From Alviniconcha marisindica (taxonomy: Eukaryota; Mollusca; Gastropoda; Provannidae): 64,000 bases of DNA. The stretch covers positions 488,501 to 552,500 of the forward strand of contig JABMCL010000871.1 of the NCBI GenBank assembly GCA_018857735.1. Direction: 5' to 3'. A model generated the notes under the pieces. The model had not been told where the DNA came from. It was given only the letters and a program-made list of their open reading frames with translations, and searched no databases. The position numbers and the translations under genes are program-made. The number at the start of each line of letters is the position of its first letter. Positions within the stretch are counted from its first letter, which is position 1. Shown here in pieces: positions 20,901 to 33,459 of this stretch.

Positions 20901-23900
20901 AGTTTTCACAGAGAGGGTTAGTCCACGGGTGGTAGTGGTTTGGGAACTATTTTCTCTCGTGATGTCAGCGATTTGTGTGCGGATCAGAAGTCACAGGTTA
21001 CGAAGACTGCTTACCACATGGCTCATGTTTTTCATCTACTACTGTGTTCTATGGGACCATTTCCACTTTATTTTGCTATGTAAACATTAAACTTATACTT
21101 TTCTCTGTAGATTAGCATCATATGCTTGAATGAGATTGTAATTTGGGTTGCTTTTATTGCTGTTTTAGCTTTACGATAAAACTATCAATTTCATCCGAAA
21201 TCAAAACGGTGGACCGTAGCGGTGCAACTGACTGAAGTAACCAGCTGCCGCCAAGTGCGTCTTTGTTGTCAGTTTTACGAACATAGCTACTTGACCAGTG
21301 ATGCTGCAAAAGACTAATTTGTAAAGTTTGTCACTGAATGAACCTTCTCAAGTTACTCTTCTGTGTGAAGGGGCAGGTGTTTAGGTAGTGATCCGTACGA
21401 CTTCGGCTATGTTACACTTGAGGCATGTGCACAAGCATAGGTAGACAGTCGGGTTGCGCCACTACCACCACCCGTGCACTAACCCTCTCTAATACTGATT
21501 ATTATTGTGGCTGTGTGTGGGGAGTAGGGGTGGTCATAGAAATAGAAAAACACAGGCACACACCCACACCACACACTCAACCCCCCCCCCCCCACAATTA
21601 ACATGTGGCTAGGTTGCAGCTCCCTCCCTTCATGTAAGACAGCAACACTGTGCTTCCGTTCAAACTCACCTGATCATAGCTTGTGACATCTCCTCTGCCT
21701 GCGTGTGGATGTCTTTGTTTTGCTGTTTGTCAGCAGGGTCAGAGTCAAACAACACCTGGGCGAATGGCAGCTTCCACAACTGAAAACAAGGTGCAAAAAA
21801 ATGAGCACAACTTGAACGTACATTCCTTGTAGGGCTGCCATTGTGAACACACACACTTCTCAGAAATACTGCAAGAAAGAACCCAGGAAGGCAGTAACCT
21901 AACCAGGCTCAAGTGCCTTAGCACAGCCCAAAAGGACAGTAAGTAAGTAACTTATGTCAGGGTGAAACACATTTTGTCAGCACACAATAAACACTAAGAG
22001 AATATGTACGTGCTAAAACTGGCACATCGTCAAATGTGTTTTAATTTAGACTTAAAAAGTGGATAAAACACAAGCAGAACCAAACATGACCCAAAAGTAT
22101 TGATTTCTTTCAGAAAGTTAAAGACATCAATGATATGTCCTGGAATAAAATCCAAAGGGACAGAGTTTCAGAACCATGCAAAAATAAAAGGACCCCCCCT
22201 CCCCCCTCATCATTCCCAGCCAAAGTGTGGTTGGTACCACACAGGTCAAATCTGACACAAAGCCAGATAAAGACAAGATGAGGTCTAGAAAATGCTGAAG
22301 AGAAAATGAATTGACAGGGAGCAGTACCCACCTTGAAGTCTGGGAAGACAGGCAGCACTTCCACAGGTGTGACACCAGGCTTGCTGTAGTGTTTGCTGAT
22401 CTGCAACACATAAACAGTCCTTTCAGGCTCCTCACGCACCAAGTCTATAGATACCCTTCATCTTCATAGCTCGATAAAGTATTTTTGAACTGATGTACTT
22501 CCAAAATGTGTCAACTAATTCAACAGTGCCAAATAAAATCTAGTCTGAAATCTCGTAAAACCCATTTCCAACACACCTTACAAGGAATCTGGGCCTTCCA
22601 CACTCTCAAAACTAGTATGATCTTAAATGAACAACTGGCCAGGGTATCTCATGCCCAAATGTGTTCCATTATGAGCACATAACATTATGGAGCAAACGCC
22701 TTGCCTGCCTGGGAAAGCAGACCACTGCCATTGACAATGGCCTGTTTTTCCACACTTTTACAGCAGAAACAAAACAAAGGCTAAAACACAGCAGGCGTAT
22801 ACTCACTGGATCTTTTGCGCGGTCAAACGTGCCCTGGATGGCAGCGATCTGACTGTCACGGTCCTTGTACAGATCTTCTTCTTTCATCTGCTGCTTCATC
22901 TTGAAACCCACTCTGCAACAAACATGGCATTAGCACACTTGTACAAGTCTTCTCTGTCATTTTTTAAGGGTGGGGGGTGGAGATGGAGGAGGAGTGGGAA
23001 GGGGCAGGGATGTCAAGATAGACAGTTACTGGCTTTTACTGCCCAGTTAGCCATACAAGTCATATCAGAGCAAAGGAACAAGAGTGGTGAATTTGTAATG
23101 CATATCAAGGAGAGGGGACAATTATACTTGGCTTCTACGAATATAGAGAAATCAAACAAAGTGAATAATTACAGTTTGCTTTTGAGGTGTCTTTTACCTG
23201 TTAGAATAAAACCACTCAAATCTGGATAAGATTCAGAGGTGCTAGTTGTACAAATGCAACTTTCTGATTAATGAAGAGCAGTACCTATGCAATCTGTAAT
23301 CTTTCTGAGGCTGTAACTCCTCCACCTTGCACACACACGTGCTTATCAACATTTCAAGACAAACCAAAGCATTAGCCTCACTATGACGGCATTCTTCTGT
23401 TCTGATCTGAGGCTGCTAAGGCTTCTAGAAGTTAACAACCAAAAGGTTTTTGCACACCAAACTTGATTTTGGCTTCCAGTGGATTCTCACTGGCAGAGGA
23501 GAGGAGACAACAGTTACTGGCCAATTTGCCAGTCAGTCAGTGTACCACTCTCGGAGAACAAATTTTAAATATATCAAATAAGAACATAAAGGAATGTAAG
23601 GCTACACAACTCCACTGAACACATACTTAGTTTTGAAATGTGGATGCACTACAAATTGAGCAAGTTGGGTTTTGCATCAAAATCACTGTTGTTGTTGATA
23701 CTTGATGACTGCATTGTTGGAATGATGTCACCTTTTGCTGTTATTTCACATTGCTTTGAAATCATTTGAATGGCTGTAAATGACTCGGCTGATAATTCCA
23801 CCATCACAACCCTATCAGACTATGCGCTGGACAAGATCAGACTGTACACAGCAGCTCTACCATAAACAAATTTAAAAACGATGATATCCCACTTACTTGC

Positions 23901-26900
23901 TTTCGCTCTTGTCTGACTTTTGCATGAAGCGGTTGTACTCTGTAGAGATATACTCGGTCTTTCTCAGCCATGACACGTTGGTGTTGTGATGTCTTGACCT
24001 GAAATAACACACATACACACACCACATGAAGAGTATAAACTATCTAATAACAGTTGAGACAGTTAGGACTCCAAATACAAAGCATCATTCAATGCCCTTC
24101 TGTTTCTTTACGTTTCAATCTGAGCCCCTGCCATTTGAGGCTGCAAAGTGTAACACAGATCTCACTTTTAGTTTTACATGTTTTTCAATGGTCAACTTAA
24201 CAGACAAACTTTGAAAAGTTGCAGACTAATATCAAACTGGCCATTTGTATTGTGTTAGAGAAAGTAGTATTTAACAATTCCAAGACCATTAGACATTCAA
24301 CTTGGGATTCCTATGAATATTACCAAGTGTGGCATCTAATAGACTAATGCAAATCTGAGATTATGAGAAAGTATTACTTCAACAATTCCAAGATCATTTT
24401 TCACCATGCAAGTTTTAACTGTTGACAGTAGTTTTGTCACTCCAAAAAGAGGCTCACCCTGAAAATTCACACATTTTGTATTGTGGTATTAATTAAGCCT
24501 TCTTTTTATTAGTTTGAACCTTTTATGCATTTGGATCTTGTGATTTCTATGAATACTACCAGTAGCCACATTTACAAGAATCGCAAGTCTGAGAAAGTAC
24601 TGCTTCATTAGTCCCAAGACCATCTGATACGAAACAACCACTTTAGCCCTTTTTAAGCAGCATGACACAAAAGGCAAAAGCACCAGATGAGCTCTAACCC
24701 CCATTGCTAGCGCCCTAACTGTGATGGATGATGGCAAACACATCCTGACCGACTTGTGTGAAGTACTTTCTGTACTCAACACTGAAAACTCAAAAATGTT
24801 TCCTGACCTGTACCCATACAACGTAGCACCAGCACTGAGTACTACTGGTAGTCGAGTCTCTTGAACTGAAATATTATCCTCATCAGAAACCTACCACTTC
24901 ACCCCCTCCCCACACCCACCCCAAAAATCTTTTTTTTAAAGAAAGGTTGTTTCATGGGTCCTTGGGATCTCTGCCAGACAGAGCAAAGTTATTCCATACC
25001 TCTTGGAGTCTGCAGGTGTGTTCAGTTCTTCCTCCAGCAGTTTTTCATCTTCTGGGTCAGGGTAGGCTGAAAGACAAGCAGACAATGTGATCAACGGAAA
25101 GAGATCAATTTCCCTCTATCATCACATGATAGACCAAATCTGACATTTTGTGGTACTGATTTTTTGCTCAGCAATGATGTAACTCCTCCCCCCCCCCCCT
25201 CCATATATATGTGTGTGTGTGGGGGGGGGGGGGGGGTTAGGGGGGAGTGCACTAGTTCTGGTTATTAGTAATAGTATACCAACACACCTAGTTTTGCAGA
25301 GAAAGATACAGAAAACGGGACTGACAAAAATTCAGTAAAGTTTTGAGCCATCACTTGAAGAAAATCGCTAAACAGTCTTTTTGCATGACACTCTGGCACA
25401 TGATAATGCATCCCCATACTAACTAAGCCTGACTACAAAATGTTAAAATCTTTTTTAAATCTTGTCTGGACAAAACTTTCAATGACCTTAGGAGCATTCG
25501 CTTTGACCTTGACCACACCAATCCAATATTGTCACTTCTTTGTTGTTGCTGTTGTCCCATCACCTGCGCCAGCCTCAAAGGTAATACTATTGCACCCAGT
25601 CAGTCCCAGCCTCCCTGCCTCCTGCCACACCCAAGACTCGTTCCACACATGGACAAGACAGCCAGACATGGTAATTCCAGCATACCCTCCCACTCCCAGC
25701 TTTGTTACAGGGGAATGATAAAACAGTACCAACAAAACACAAAATGAAAAAAGCAACATCAGGCAGACCATCTCCACGTCCTCTCACCATTGGGGTCAAT
25801 CTTGTAGGTGTCTGGATTGATGAGGTCAATGGTCACATCAAGATCATGTTCAGTCAGGAGGTCATACTTGAATGACCTTTCCAAAGAGGTTGGCTTATAC
25901 TGGTAGAATCTGTACACAGTGTGGAGGAGAAAATTAATCACTTAAAACTTGCGTAAAAATTTACAGTCAAATCTGACTATACATGGTGATCTAAGGGGCA
26001 TTCAAGTTGTGTTTGGGGTGTTGGCAGCAGTAATGAGAGAGGCAGTCTTTGTGGATGAGAATGATCTCACAGTCACACTGAGTGTACATGACACACATAA
26101 TATTAAATATAGAAATGTTTAAATACCATTCTCAGACAAAGTCATGCTAGTCTACCTCATGACCTGTGGTAAGGTTCTGCAAATGGTGGGAAATAAATAT
26201 CACTTCCATTTATGAAAATGTAAACATTTTCTATTTTACTTTTTACTTTAATGTTGAAGGAACAAAGATATTTCTATTCTCTAAGCCTTGAAATCTGCAT
26301 TATATCAGTATATATATATAATATTTATATATAAATGCAGATCTTTAGATCAAATACTTCACATGCAACATTCACAAGAAAATACACTTTGACCTTTGTG
26401 TGCATTTGAAACATGTCACACACAATACAAGATAAACTACAATGTATTATTTTTAATAATATAGTCAAGATAAGACATAATATAAATATGGTCATATTTT
26501 ATTTTATTTTTATCAAATGCTGGAGGCTTTGATAATGATCTTTCTTGACATATTTAGCACTTAATATTATAATAAATAATACTGAATTTTTTTTTTTTTT
26601 ACTGTTACTAACAGATTCAGACAGACTTTTAGACTTTTAAATTTTAGGTCAATAACTAACAGTTAACAGTGCTAGTTATTGACCTAAAATTTAAAAGTCT
26701 AAAAGTCTATCTGAATTATTTAAAAAAAAATCATTATCATTTCAAATGAATCTTTAAATATTTCTGCTTACCTGTTTGATTCAAATGGGTATGTGATGAA
26801 CTTTGGATCAAAAGGAATGTCAGGCAGACTGTTGTTGAATTTCACTCGGCAAACAAGATCTGATCTGCAAAGGCACAATATTACAGGTGTTCACACACGT

Positions 26901-27048
26901 ACACATAATATGATAATAATTACTATAAAACAAAAGCAAAAGCTGTCAATGCACAGTCATATTCAAAATAAGAATTACAATACATGTGTACACACATGTA
27001 CCATTTTTCTTTTGGACTTCAGTTTCCATTTCATAAAATTAATAGTTT

Positions 27049-27121
<73 letters not shown>

Positions 27122-27718
27122 CAACAACTGAAACTAGCGAAAGTATTTTTTGTTGTTGTTGTTGAGTCAAAAAACAGAGAGAGAGAGTGAGATGTTGGGG
27201 AGGAGGGGGGGGGGGGGTGGGGGGGGGGGGGGGAATGCATGATTCAAAAGACATTTGGGAGGCTGGAACTAATAGAAGGATTCCACTGTTTCCAGGGTCA
27301 CGACAGATGCCAATTTCCCTGGAAGAATGTGAACAATCAGTAACTGTCTCTGGAACTGGTAGGATAGGAATTATTTCTGTGTATTCAGTTCTGAAGACTG
27401 ATGGGTTTGACGCGTACAGTTTCTGCGGGGGGAGGGGATGATTAATGGTCAATTGTTGGATAAGGCATTATGTGACACACTGAATTTAATAATTAATACC
27501 ACAAAAGTAGTAAAAGTACTCAAACAAGACTGAATACTAAATCTACCACTACTGTACCAGTACTGGCCAGTACTCAAATTCCCCCGAAGATGGAGCTGTG
27601 AATTTGAACTTACCGAAGAAGCTAACATGATCAAATTAAAAACATACCTTTTATCTCCAGGCCTCTGTCTTTTCTCACGTTCCTCTGCTCGCCGGGCTGA
27701 CTGAATTGTCGGAGGCAT
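17915..27718 (-). CDS. PAF1: PAF1, core subunit of the RNA polymerase II-associated PAF complex
   Basis: Thirteen coding exons on the minus strand, in transcript order: 27718-27648, 26864-26772, 25909-25788, 25066-25000, 23998-23897, 22912-22807, 22400-22332, 21779-21670, 20670-20554, 20075-19950, 19305-19203, 18772-18691 (or to 18649) and 18318-17915. All phases agree, giving 523 aa (537 with the longer exon 12) against 531 in human. The protein scaffolds PAF1C (CTR9, LEO1, RTF1, CDC73) in elongation and histone modification. Landmarks shared with human PAF1 are [109 protein letters not shown] and RVRLSKRR. The C-terminus is acidic ([14 protein letters not shown]), then an RS-dipeptide run at residues 420-483, then an acidic end ([13 protein letters not shown]). 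The minus-strand AATAAA is at 17657. Introns contain no other recognisable gene. Confidence 0.97.
18633..18716. repeat. 42-bp perfect tandem duplication spanning a PAF1 splice donor
   Basis: 18633-18674 and 18675-18716 are identical. The unit covers the end of PAF1 exon 12 (QVDEEKGS), the donor CAG/GTGAGT and the first intron bases. Two identical donors therefore exist, with exon ends at 18691 and 18649. Because 42 is a multiple of three and the intervening sequence is open ([14 protein letters not shown]), both give in-frame protein differing by 14 residues. Confidence 0.9.
26615..26716. repeat. foldback: 44-bp near-perfect inverted repeat
   Basis: The arms 26615-26658 and 26673-26716 are reverse complements with one mismatch and a 14-base loop. 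It lies in PAF1 intron 2 and would form a long hairpin in the primary transcript. No coding content. It may be a small foldback element. Confidence 0.85.
27051..27118. repeat. (GA)n microsatellite
   Basis: About 34 GA units in PAF1 intron 1, followed at 27206-27233 by runs of G. On the transcribed (minus) strand this is a long CT tract. Confidence 0.9.
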
Positions 27719-27998
27719 TGTTAATCAGATCTGTTGCTCCACAATACTGAAGACAAAACTCGTCACGCGTAGTAAGGAACTGTAGCTCTTCTTTCCGGAA
27801 GTAAGGCGTGCAGTAGATCTAGTAATTTAAAAGTATGAAATCAAGAGAAACTAAAAAATAATTAACAAATTACAGCATTGTGAAGAAAAAATGTGCCCGT
27901 TTTACCAAGTACGTGCTTTGTACTAGACAGTAATCTTTTAAAATACATTTTATGGTAGACCAAAAAGAAAACTCCTACTTTTATAAATACCAGTCAAA
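27719..27998. promoter_or_regulatory. bidirectional PAF1/MED29 promoter
   Basis: Only 280 bases separate the two start codons, which face away from each other. The interval holds the palindrome TTCCGGAA at 27793-27800 within TTTCCGGAAGTA, an ETS/GABP-type site common in animal bidirectional promoters. No TATA box is obvious for PAF1; ttataaata at 27981-27989 is just upstream of the MED29 ATG. Shared promoter use is inferred from distance and the site. Confidence 0.7.
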
Positions 27999-28275
27999 AT
28001 GGCAGCACAGATGCAGCAGCAGGTCCCGGCGCCTCAACAACAAACCTCTGGGGGGCAACAGCAGCCGCAAACACAACAGCAAAGTGATTTAGACCCAATA
28101 TCCAAGTTCAAGATACTTCTTCCTCGCCTAAAAGAATCTTTGATTGTGAGTAGGCCGACTGCTGACATGCTATTGCTACACATGACACCGTTCTCCGTGT
28201 AAGAATACTTTCAGCGAGTTATCTCAAGAGTGGTTCAGGCGGAGACCGAGATCCCAGGATTGTTTTTCTTTTCTG

Positions 28276-28310
<35 letters not shown>

Positions 28311-29259
28311 ATCCTTAACGCTATACTGTCACCACCTGAATGATTCTGCGCTTGGACAGTAGTGAAAACCGGGAAGAAAAATCACGAAACAAGGTCCATA
28401 AACCAGTTTGAAACTTGAGTTACTTAAACTTTTTTAAAGGAACTCTCCTTCGGAGGCTAAACTTCTCGTGTGCTTTGAGGAGATGAAACGAACATGATCC
28501 GCATTGAAAGTTTTGTGGTTGAATGTGCCGTTGATTTTAACTGTTTTCACGGGCACTTTCCCGCGTTTTAGTATGACATCACTGATAGGATACGGGAACT
28601 TCTCAGTTCTGTGTACTGTATGTCACGTAGAAATTATTTTCGTCAATGTTTATTTTTTAAATCTGGACATTGTGTGTGAAATAATTTAATTTTCCTAACC
28701 ATTTGATGGGGAACAGCATAAAAAAAAAAAAACTGACATTGTTTGAAAACGATGAAATTGCCAAGACCAACATTGAAACGGTGAAATGATCTAGCATTCT
28801 TTGATTTTGAAGCATTTTAATTTTTATGTGTTTGGATCATTGAAAATTGAAATGATAACAAATCATTTTGATGTCATTATAGTATTAATAATTTGACATC
28901 AAGATTATAGAAAGGAGAAGGAAGAGTCAAGGAAACAATGGCTCTAGAAGCAACACTAACAGAATTACTTTACTGAAGGTAAGATTAAGAATGACAACCT
29001 AAAAATAAAATATAGTAAAAAGAATGACTAGGTCTAGGATTAGGAATATGTACTCAACAAGAGAACATGGGACGGGACATGTGTTTTGTTTTGTGTGCCA
29101 CCTTCTTTGTATTAATAGCTAATAAATGCACTCTTTCATGTGCTGTTACATGTAGCAAATAGCCCATTGAACGAAAGCAACAAAGAACTGAGAATGAAAC
29201 AGTGTTTATATTTTTGTTGTTATTTTCTGTATTTTCAAGATTATGCAATCAAAGCAGAG

Positions 29260-29311
<52 letters not shown>

Positions 29312-32300
29312 ATCAAAGCAGAGATAATTTGGAGTTACTATCATTTATCTTCGGACCAAAATAAAAACGTTTAGCTCGATTGGCAAGAGGCCGACAACGT
29401 AGATATAGGTTGTGGCTAGTAAACCTGGGTGACCTGGTGGAGAGGTGGAGAGAGCTGTGCACAAGGTTAGAGAACTTAGACGTCTGTGATAGGAAACTAG
29501 CAAAGAAGTCAAGTCATATCATGTCAAAAAACGTAACCATCCCTCACAGGGCAATTCAATTTACTTACTTACGAAATTATTGGACAAGTGAAAGAAAAGG
29601 TTCCTGATAGTGATACTTCTTTTTTGATTGATATGAGTAGTCTACTGGAACCATACATTTAAACATTCTACTACTAATTGTTTGCATAACGTGTGATTCC
29701 GGCATGTCACCAGCTGGCAGCCGGTAGGTTTCTCTTCTCTTTTTATTATTATTAGAAAATGGTGTCTGGAAAAAAGTGAATTATTTCCTGTAGTAGTATT
29801 AGTAGCATCGGATCAGTACATTGAGAAACAGTTGTCACCGAACTCCTTGCACCTTGGTCCATCGCTGAGCATTATTACTATAATATTAGTAAATGGCAGC
29901 AACCACTCTCAGTCTCATCCACTATAGTCTATAATGAGGTACACATTGCATGATTAGGAGATTTATTCAAAGAAAGATATAAAATTATTCACAAAATCAT
30001 CAGTTAAGTTGCCCAACAAATTATGTGCCTGAGACGCCGTTGTCAGTTGTTTGCAGGCTGAGTCTACAAAAATGTGTGTAAAACAACAAAATGTAATGAT
30101 GTAATACGCATTCCATAAATAGCTGCACCCTGTGGGGAGATCTCCAATCAATTTTTAGACCACTACAGTTAGTCTTAAACTGGTGTATTTCAAAAGGGCC
30201 AAAGCAGAAATTAATGCTACAGAAAAATCGTACCTAAATTGTTAAAACAATTGTTACAATAAAAATTTGTGCCCAAAATAAAAATAAATGCCAAATCTGC
30301 ATGGGCTGTTCCTTTTAAAATGGACTGTTAGTGTTACTGTTGTAGCAAGTTGGCCAAACTACCATAATTTGGGAAATTTGTTTTGGCGACACTGTAATAT
30401 GTCAATGAATTTATTCACGTTATTAAGCTTTAAAAAATTATGTATAATACGCATTGCTAGTACTGTACATAATGGTAGTAGAACTTAGAAGTAAATACTT
30501 GATGCTTTACTTTCATTTTGAATGTTTTTGTTGTTTTTTCATTGAAGTGTGCTACATCACTGAAATAGTGAAAATGTTTTGAAGTTTACTAAGTAAAATA
30601 TGCTTCTACAAGTTCTAGTAGTAGTACCAAGCCTAAGGGCACTAAAGTCCAACAACATTTTATTCTTGGTCTTGATGTGCACTATTATAGTATTAAATTT
30701 GATGATTTGTTAATGGAAGTATAATTCGCTTTATGCAGTTGTAAATTTGACTGGTCACCACAGCAATATATATATATATGGGACCCATAATGATTAAATG
30801 AGACTTGTGTTATAAATCTTCCCTGACATAAGTGACAATGTACTTGACTTCTTGTTCTACCAGTAATGGATAATTTACTTGCTCGGTGGCTGGTGTACAG
30901 TACAGTAACACTAATGGTACTACTAGATTGTAACTATGTAAATGTTACTATTAGTGATACTGTCTATTACTGCTGTCTATAATTTTAAAAAAATTTAAAT
31001 TAAAAAAACCACTAATTAAAAGCATTTGTTATTATATTGCAGAACTTGTTCAGAGATTCTGCGCAGGTGTTCAGGCTTAATGCTGCACACGACAGTGGAA
31101 GGTGAATTTTCAAATTCTTGTTTGTTATTATTTTATAATGTGATGGTATTGATTAGAAATATATCTGTGCTTCTGGTCAGACTCTTCACCCAAAGCAGCC
31201 TGCTGTTTGTTTTGCTATTATTTTGTTTCAGTGCTTGTTACACTTGTAGAAGTTACTTTGTCTTGTTGCCTGGCTTGACACCAGTGACAGTTGAACCCCC
31301 CTCCCCTCCCCCCTACCCCACCTACACAGTAATAATGCTAAATACTTAAAATAGTACAGCTGGTAGTAGTTGGTGTTCTAAATTTGTGAAATGTTTATAG
31401 ATGTCTTGTGACATTTTATTGATTTAAACCACAGAGATTGGTTGATGGAAATTTCCATTATTGAGAGATGACATGGTCTGCCGTCACTGAAAAAAGAAGA
31501 AAAAAAGAAGAAGAAAGACATCACATTTTACTTCAGGCTTATGTGGATGTCTGTTGAAGGCTTTCAGCATCAGTTCAAAACCCGATCTCTTTTCAAAATC
31601 TGGAAGTTTTTCCCTTTCCCTCTTGCTCATAGTCATACTCTTTATTTCTGCTAAGCGCCATGAAATATTGAATAAATCCAACACTGCTTAATTAGTTAAT
31701 AGCTGTTTATCACATACATTCCTAAACATCCTTCCATCTCCCCATAACTGCCACTCCCGCCCTTGACCACCACATGACTGATGACACTTGTAGTCAGTGT
31801 AGTCTGTATGATCCCCAAGGTAATTTTAGGGCTTTGAACATTGACATTGTCAACTTTCACCATTGTATTATATGTAATATATATTATATGTGTAAGCTGG
31901 TTGATACCTTGTATGAGCTGCAGGTCATGTTCATATAACTTAGAAGCTCAGTGTGATGCCTGGTATTTTTCAGCCTACCTGACAGTCAGCAGCGGGAGCG
32001 CTTTGAAAAATTTGAGAAACGCCTTGAAGACTTCTGTGGCATTTGTGACCAAATTGAAATAAGCTTGGTATGTACATAGGACACAACTACACTATACACA
32101 TGCTTCATATATCTTGTATTAGTCATAGTTACTCATAGTCTTAGGGTTTATATCTTTTTTAGTTTCTATCAATACTTTGAGAGTGGGAAACATGAACAGA
32201 TGTGTAACTTTGAATTCACAGGTCCATAGCAATATGATTTTATGTTATGTTTTAATGTATTAACATTATGCAGTACCGCATAGTGTTGTTTTGTGGTGTG

Positions 32301-32711
32301 TTTTTCTTTTTCTTGTGTGTGTGTGCATGTATGCACTTAGGATAATCTCTAGGGACAAGATTTTGTGCTTTATAAATACTTTATTTATTAATATTATTAG
32401 TATCTGATCTTCTCCTGCAGCGGCTGGCCCTGGAGCTTCACCACCAGGCTGTGGACAGCATGAAGAACACCCCGCTGGCTGTCATGATCTCCAAGCCGGA
32501 CCCCTCCGCCACCCAGCAGGAGGGCCAGTCCTACGCCCAGTACCTGACCACCATGCGCCAGCAGATCAACTACGCCAAAGAGATCCATGACCTGCTGCAC
32601 GACTCTGCCACCAAGCTCATGGAGAAGGCACAGCCCCAACCACCACCCCCACCCCCACCACCACCTCCACCACCACCACAGCAAGCAGCACAACAGCCAC
32701 AGCCAGAGTAG
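27999..32711 (+). CDS. MED29: Mediator complex subunit 29
   Basis: Four exons: 27999-28145, 31043-31101, 31974-32067 and 32421-32711 (TAG), giving 196 aa against 200 in human MED29 (fly intersex). MED29 belongs to the Mediator tail region and links activators to RNA polymerase II. The start is MAAQMQQQVP, then a glutamine-rich leader (to about residue 28) as in vertebrates. Then come FKILLPRLKESL, NLFRDSAQVFRLN, the helix RFEKFEKRLEDFCGICDQIE, SYAQYLTTMRQQINYAKEIH, and a tail of about 14 consecutive prolines in Pro/Gln sequence. Exon 4 is much more G+C-rich than its flanks. At exon 3 an alternative acceptor 12 bases downstream (gacag at 31981-31985) would also keep frame. Intron 1 (28146-31042) holds poly-G and (AT)n runs only; introns 2 and 3 hold no gene. 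Confidence 0.93.
28285..28309. repeat. poly-G tract
   Basis: About 25 G bases in MED29 intron 1, preceded by T8C. A second run of about 23 G lies at 32743-32765 in the MED29 3'UTR. Confidence 0.9.
29265..29308. repeat. (AT)n microsatellite between direct repeats
   Basis: A run of about 22 AT units. The phrase gcaatcaaagcagagataat occurs immediately on each side (about 29245 and 29309), so the AT run sits inside a short direct duplication. Confidence 0.85.
32335..32400 (+). repeat. dispersed repeat ending in (TTA)n, copy 1
   Basis: A TG-rich run leads into atctctagggacaag, then ttgtgctttataaatacttt and an ATT-rich end. The same order recurs at 57421-57490 after a (TG)n run, so this is a dispersed repeat tail, probably of a retroposon. 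Confidence 0.5.
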
Positions 32712-33432
32712 GGGAGTTACAGTGGGGGTCCGTTTGGGTTGTGGGGGGGGGGGGGGGGGGGGGGGACTTGACTGCCTGAGAGATGTGGTTGTAGTGAATG
32801 GATTTAATTTTGCTTATTGATAATACACCAGTTGTGCCCAGTTGGACTGCTTGTGTATGTATAGATATATAGTTATGTAATATGTAACATGGGCTAGACA
32901 GAGACACAGAATCCTCATATCAGTTGCCAGACACAGACTCCTTTATTTATGCACCAGAACCATAACACAGACAAGTACAAGAGCGCAGTAGGATGACTTC
33001 CAACTGAACGCAGATACTAAACCACTGGACGCTGGTAGTGGTACTAAACAGCGTTATTTCAACTACCTCAGCTGCTCATTATTCTCTGCCATCATAGACC
33101 ACTATGTTCAGTATTATGATACAGGTGCACCAACATGAAATACTTGTTTCAGTAAACTATCTTTCAGACCCTCTCATTTTATATTGACTGCTTGTCACAC
33201 TTCCTTCAGTATAATTAGCTATAGCCAAGAATTGTTTTATGCCTCTGATTGGGTGAAGAGCTGACAACACATAAAACACATGGGTGACAGTAGATGAAAG
33301 TCTCTACTAGTCTTAGCTTTGAACAGAGTTCAACAGAACAGTCTACTAGTCCTATTTTGTCTTCACTATCATCAGCATCATCACTGTTGCCTCATCAGCA
33401 GCATCCTAATCACTTATGTGTGCACATGACTC

Positions 33433-33438
33433 AATAAA
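33433..33438 (+). terminator. MED29 polyadenylation signal
   Basis: AATAAA lies 722 bases after the MED29 stop, with a GT-rich stretch (agtgggttccctt) just downstream. It is the first strong plus-strand signal after the stop. Confidence 0.6.
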
Positions 33439-33459
33439 GTGGGTTCCCTTACCTGACCA

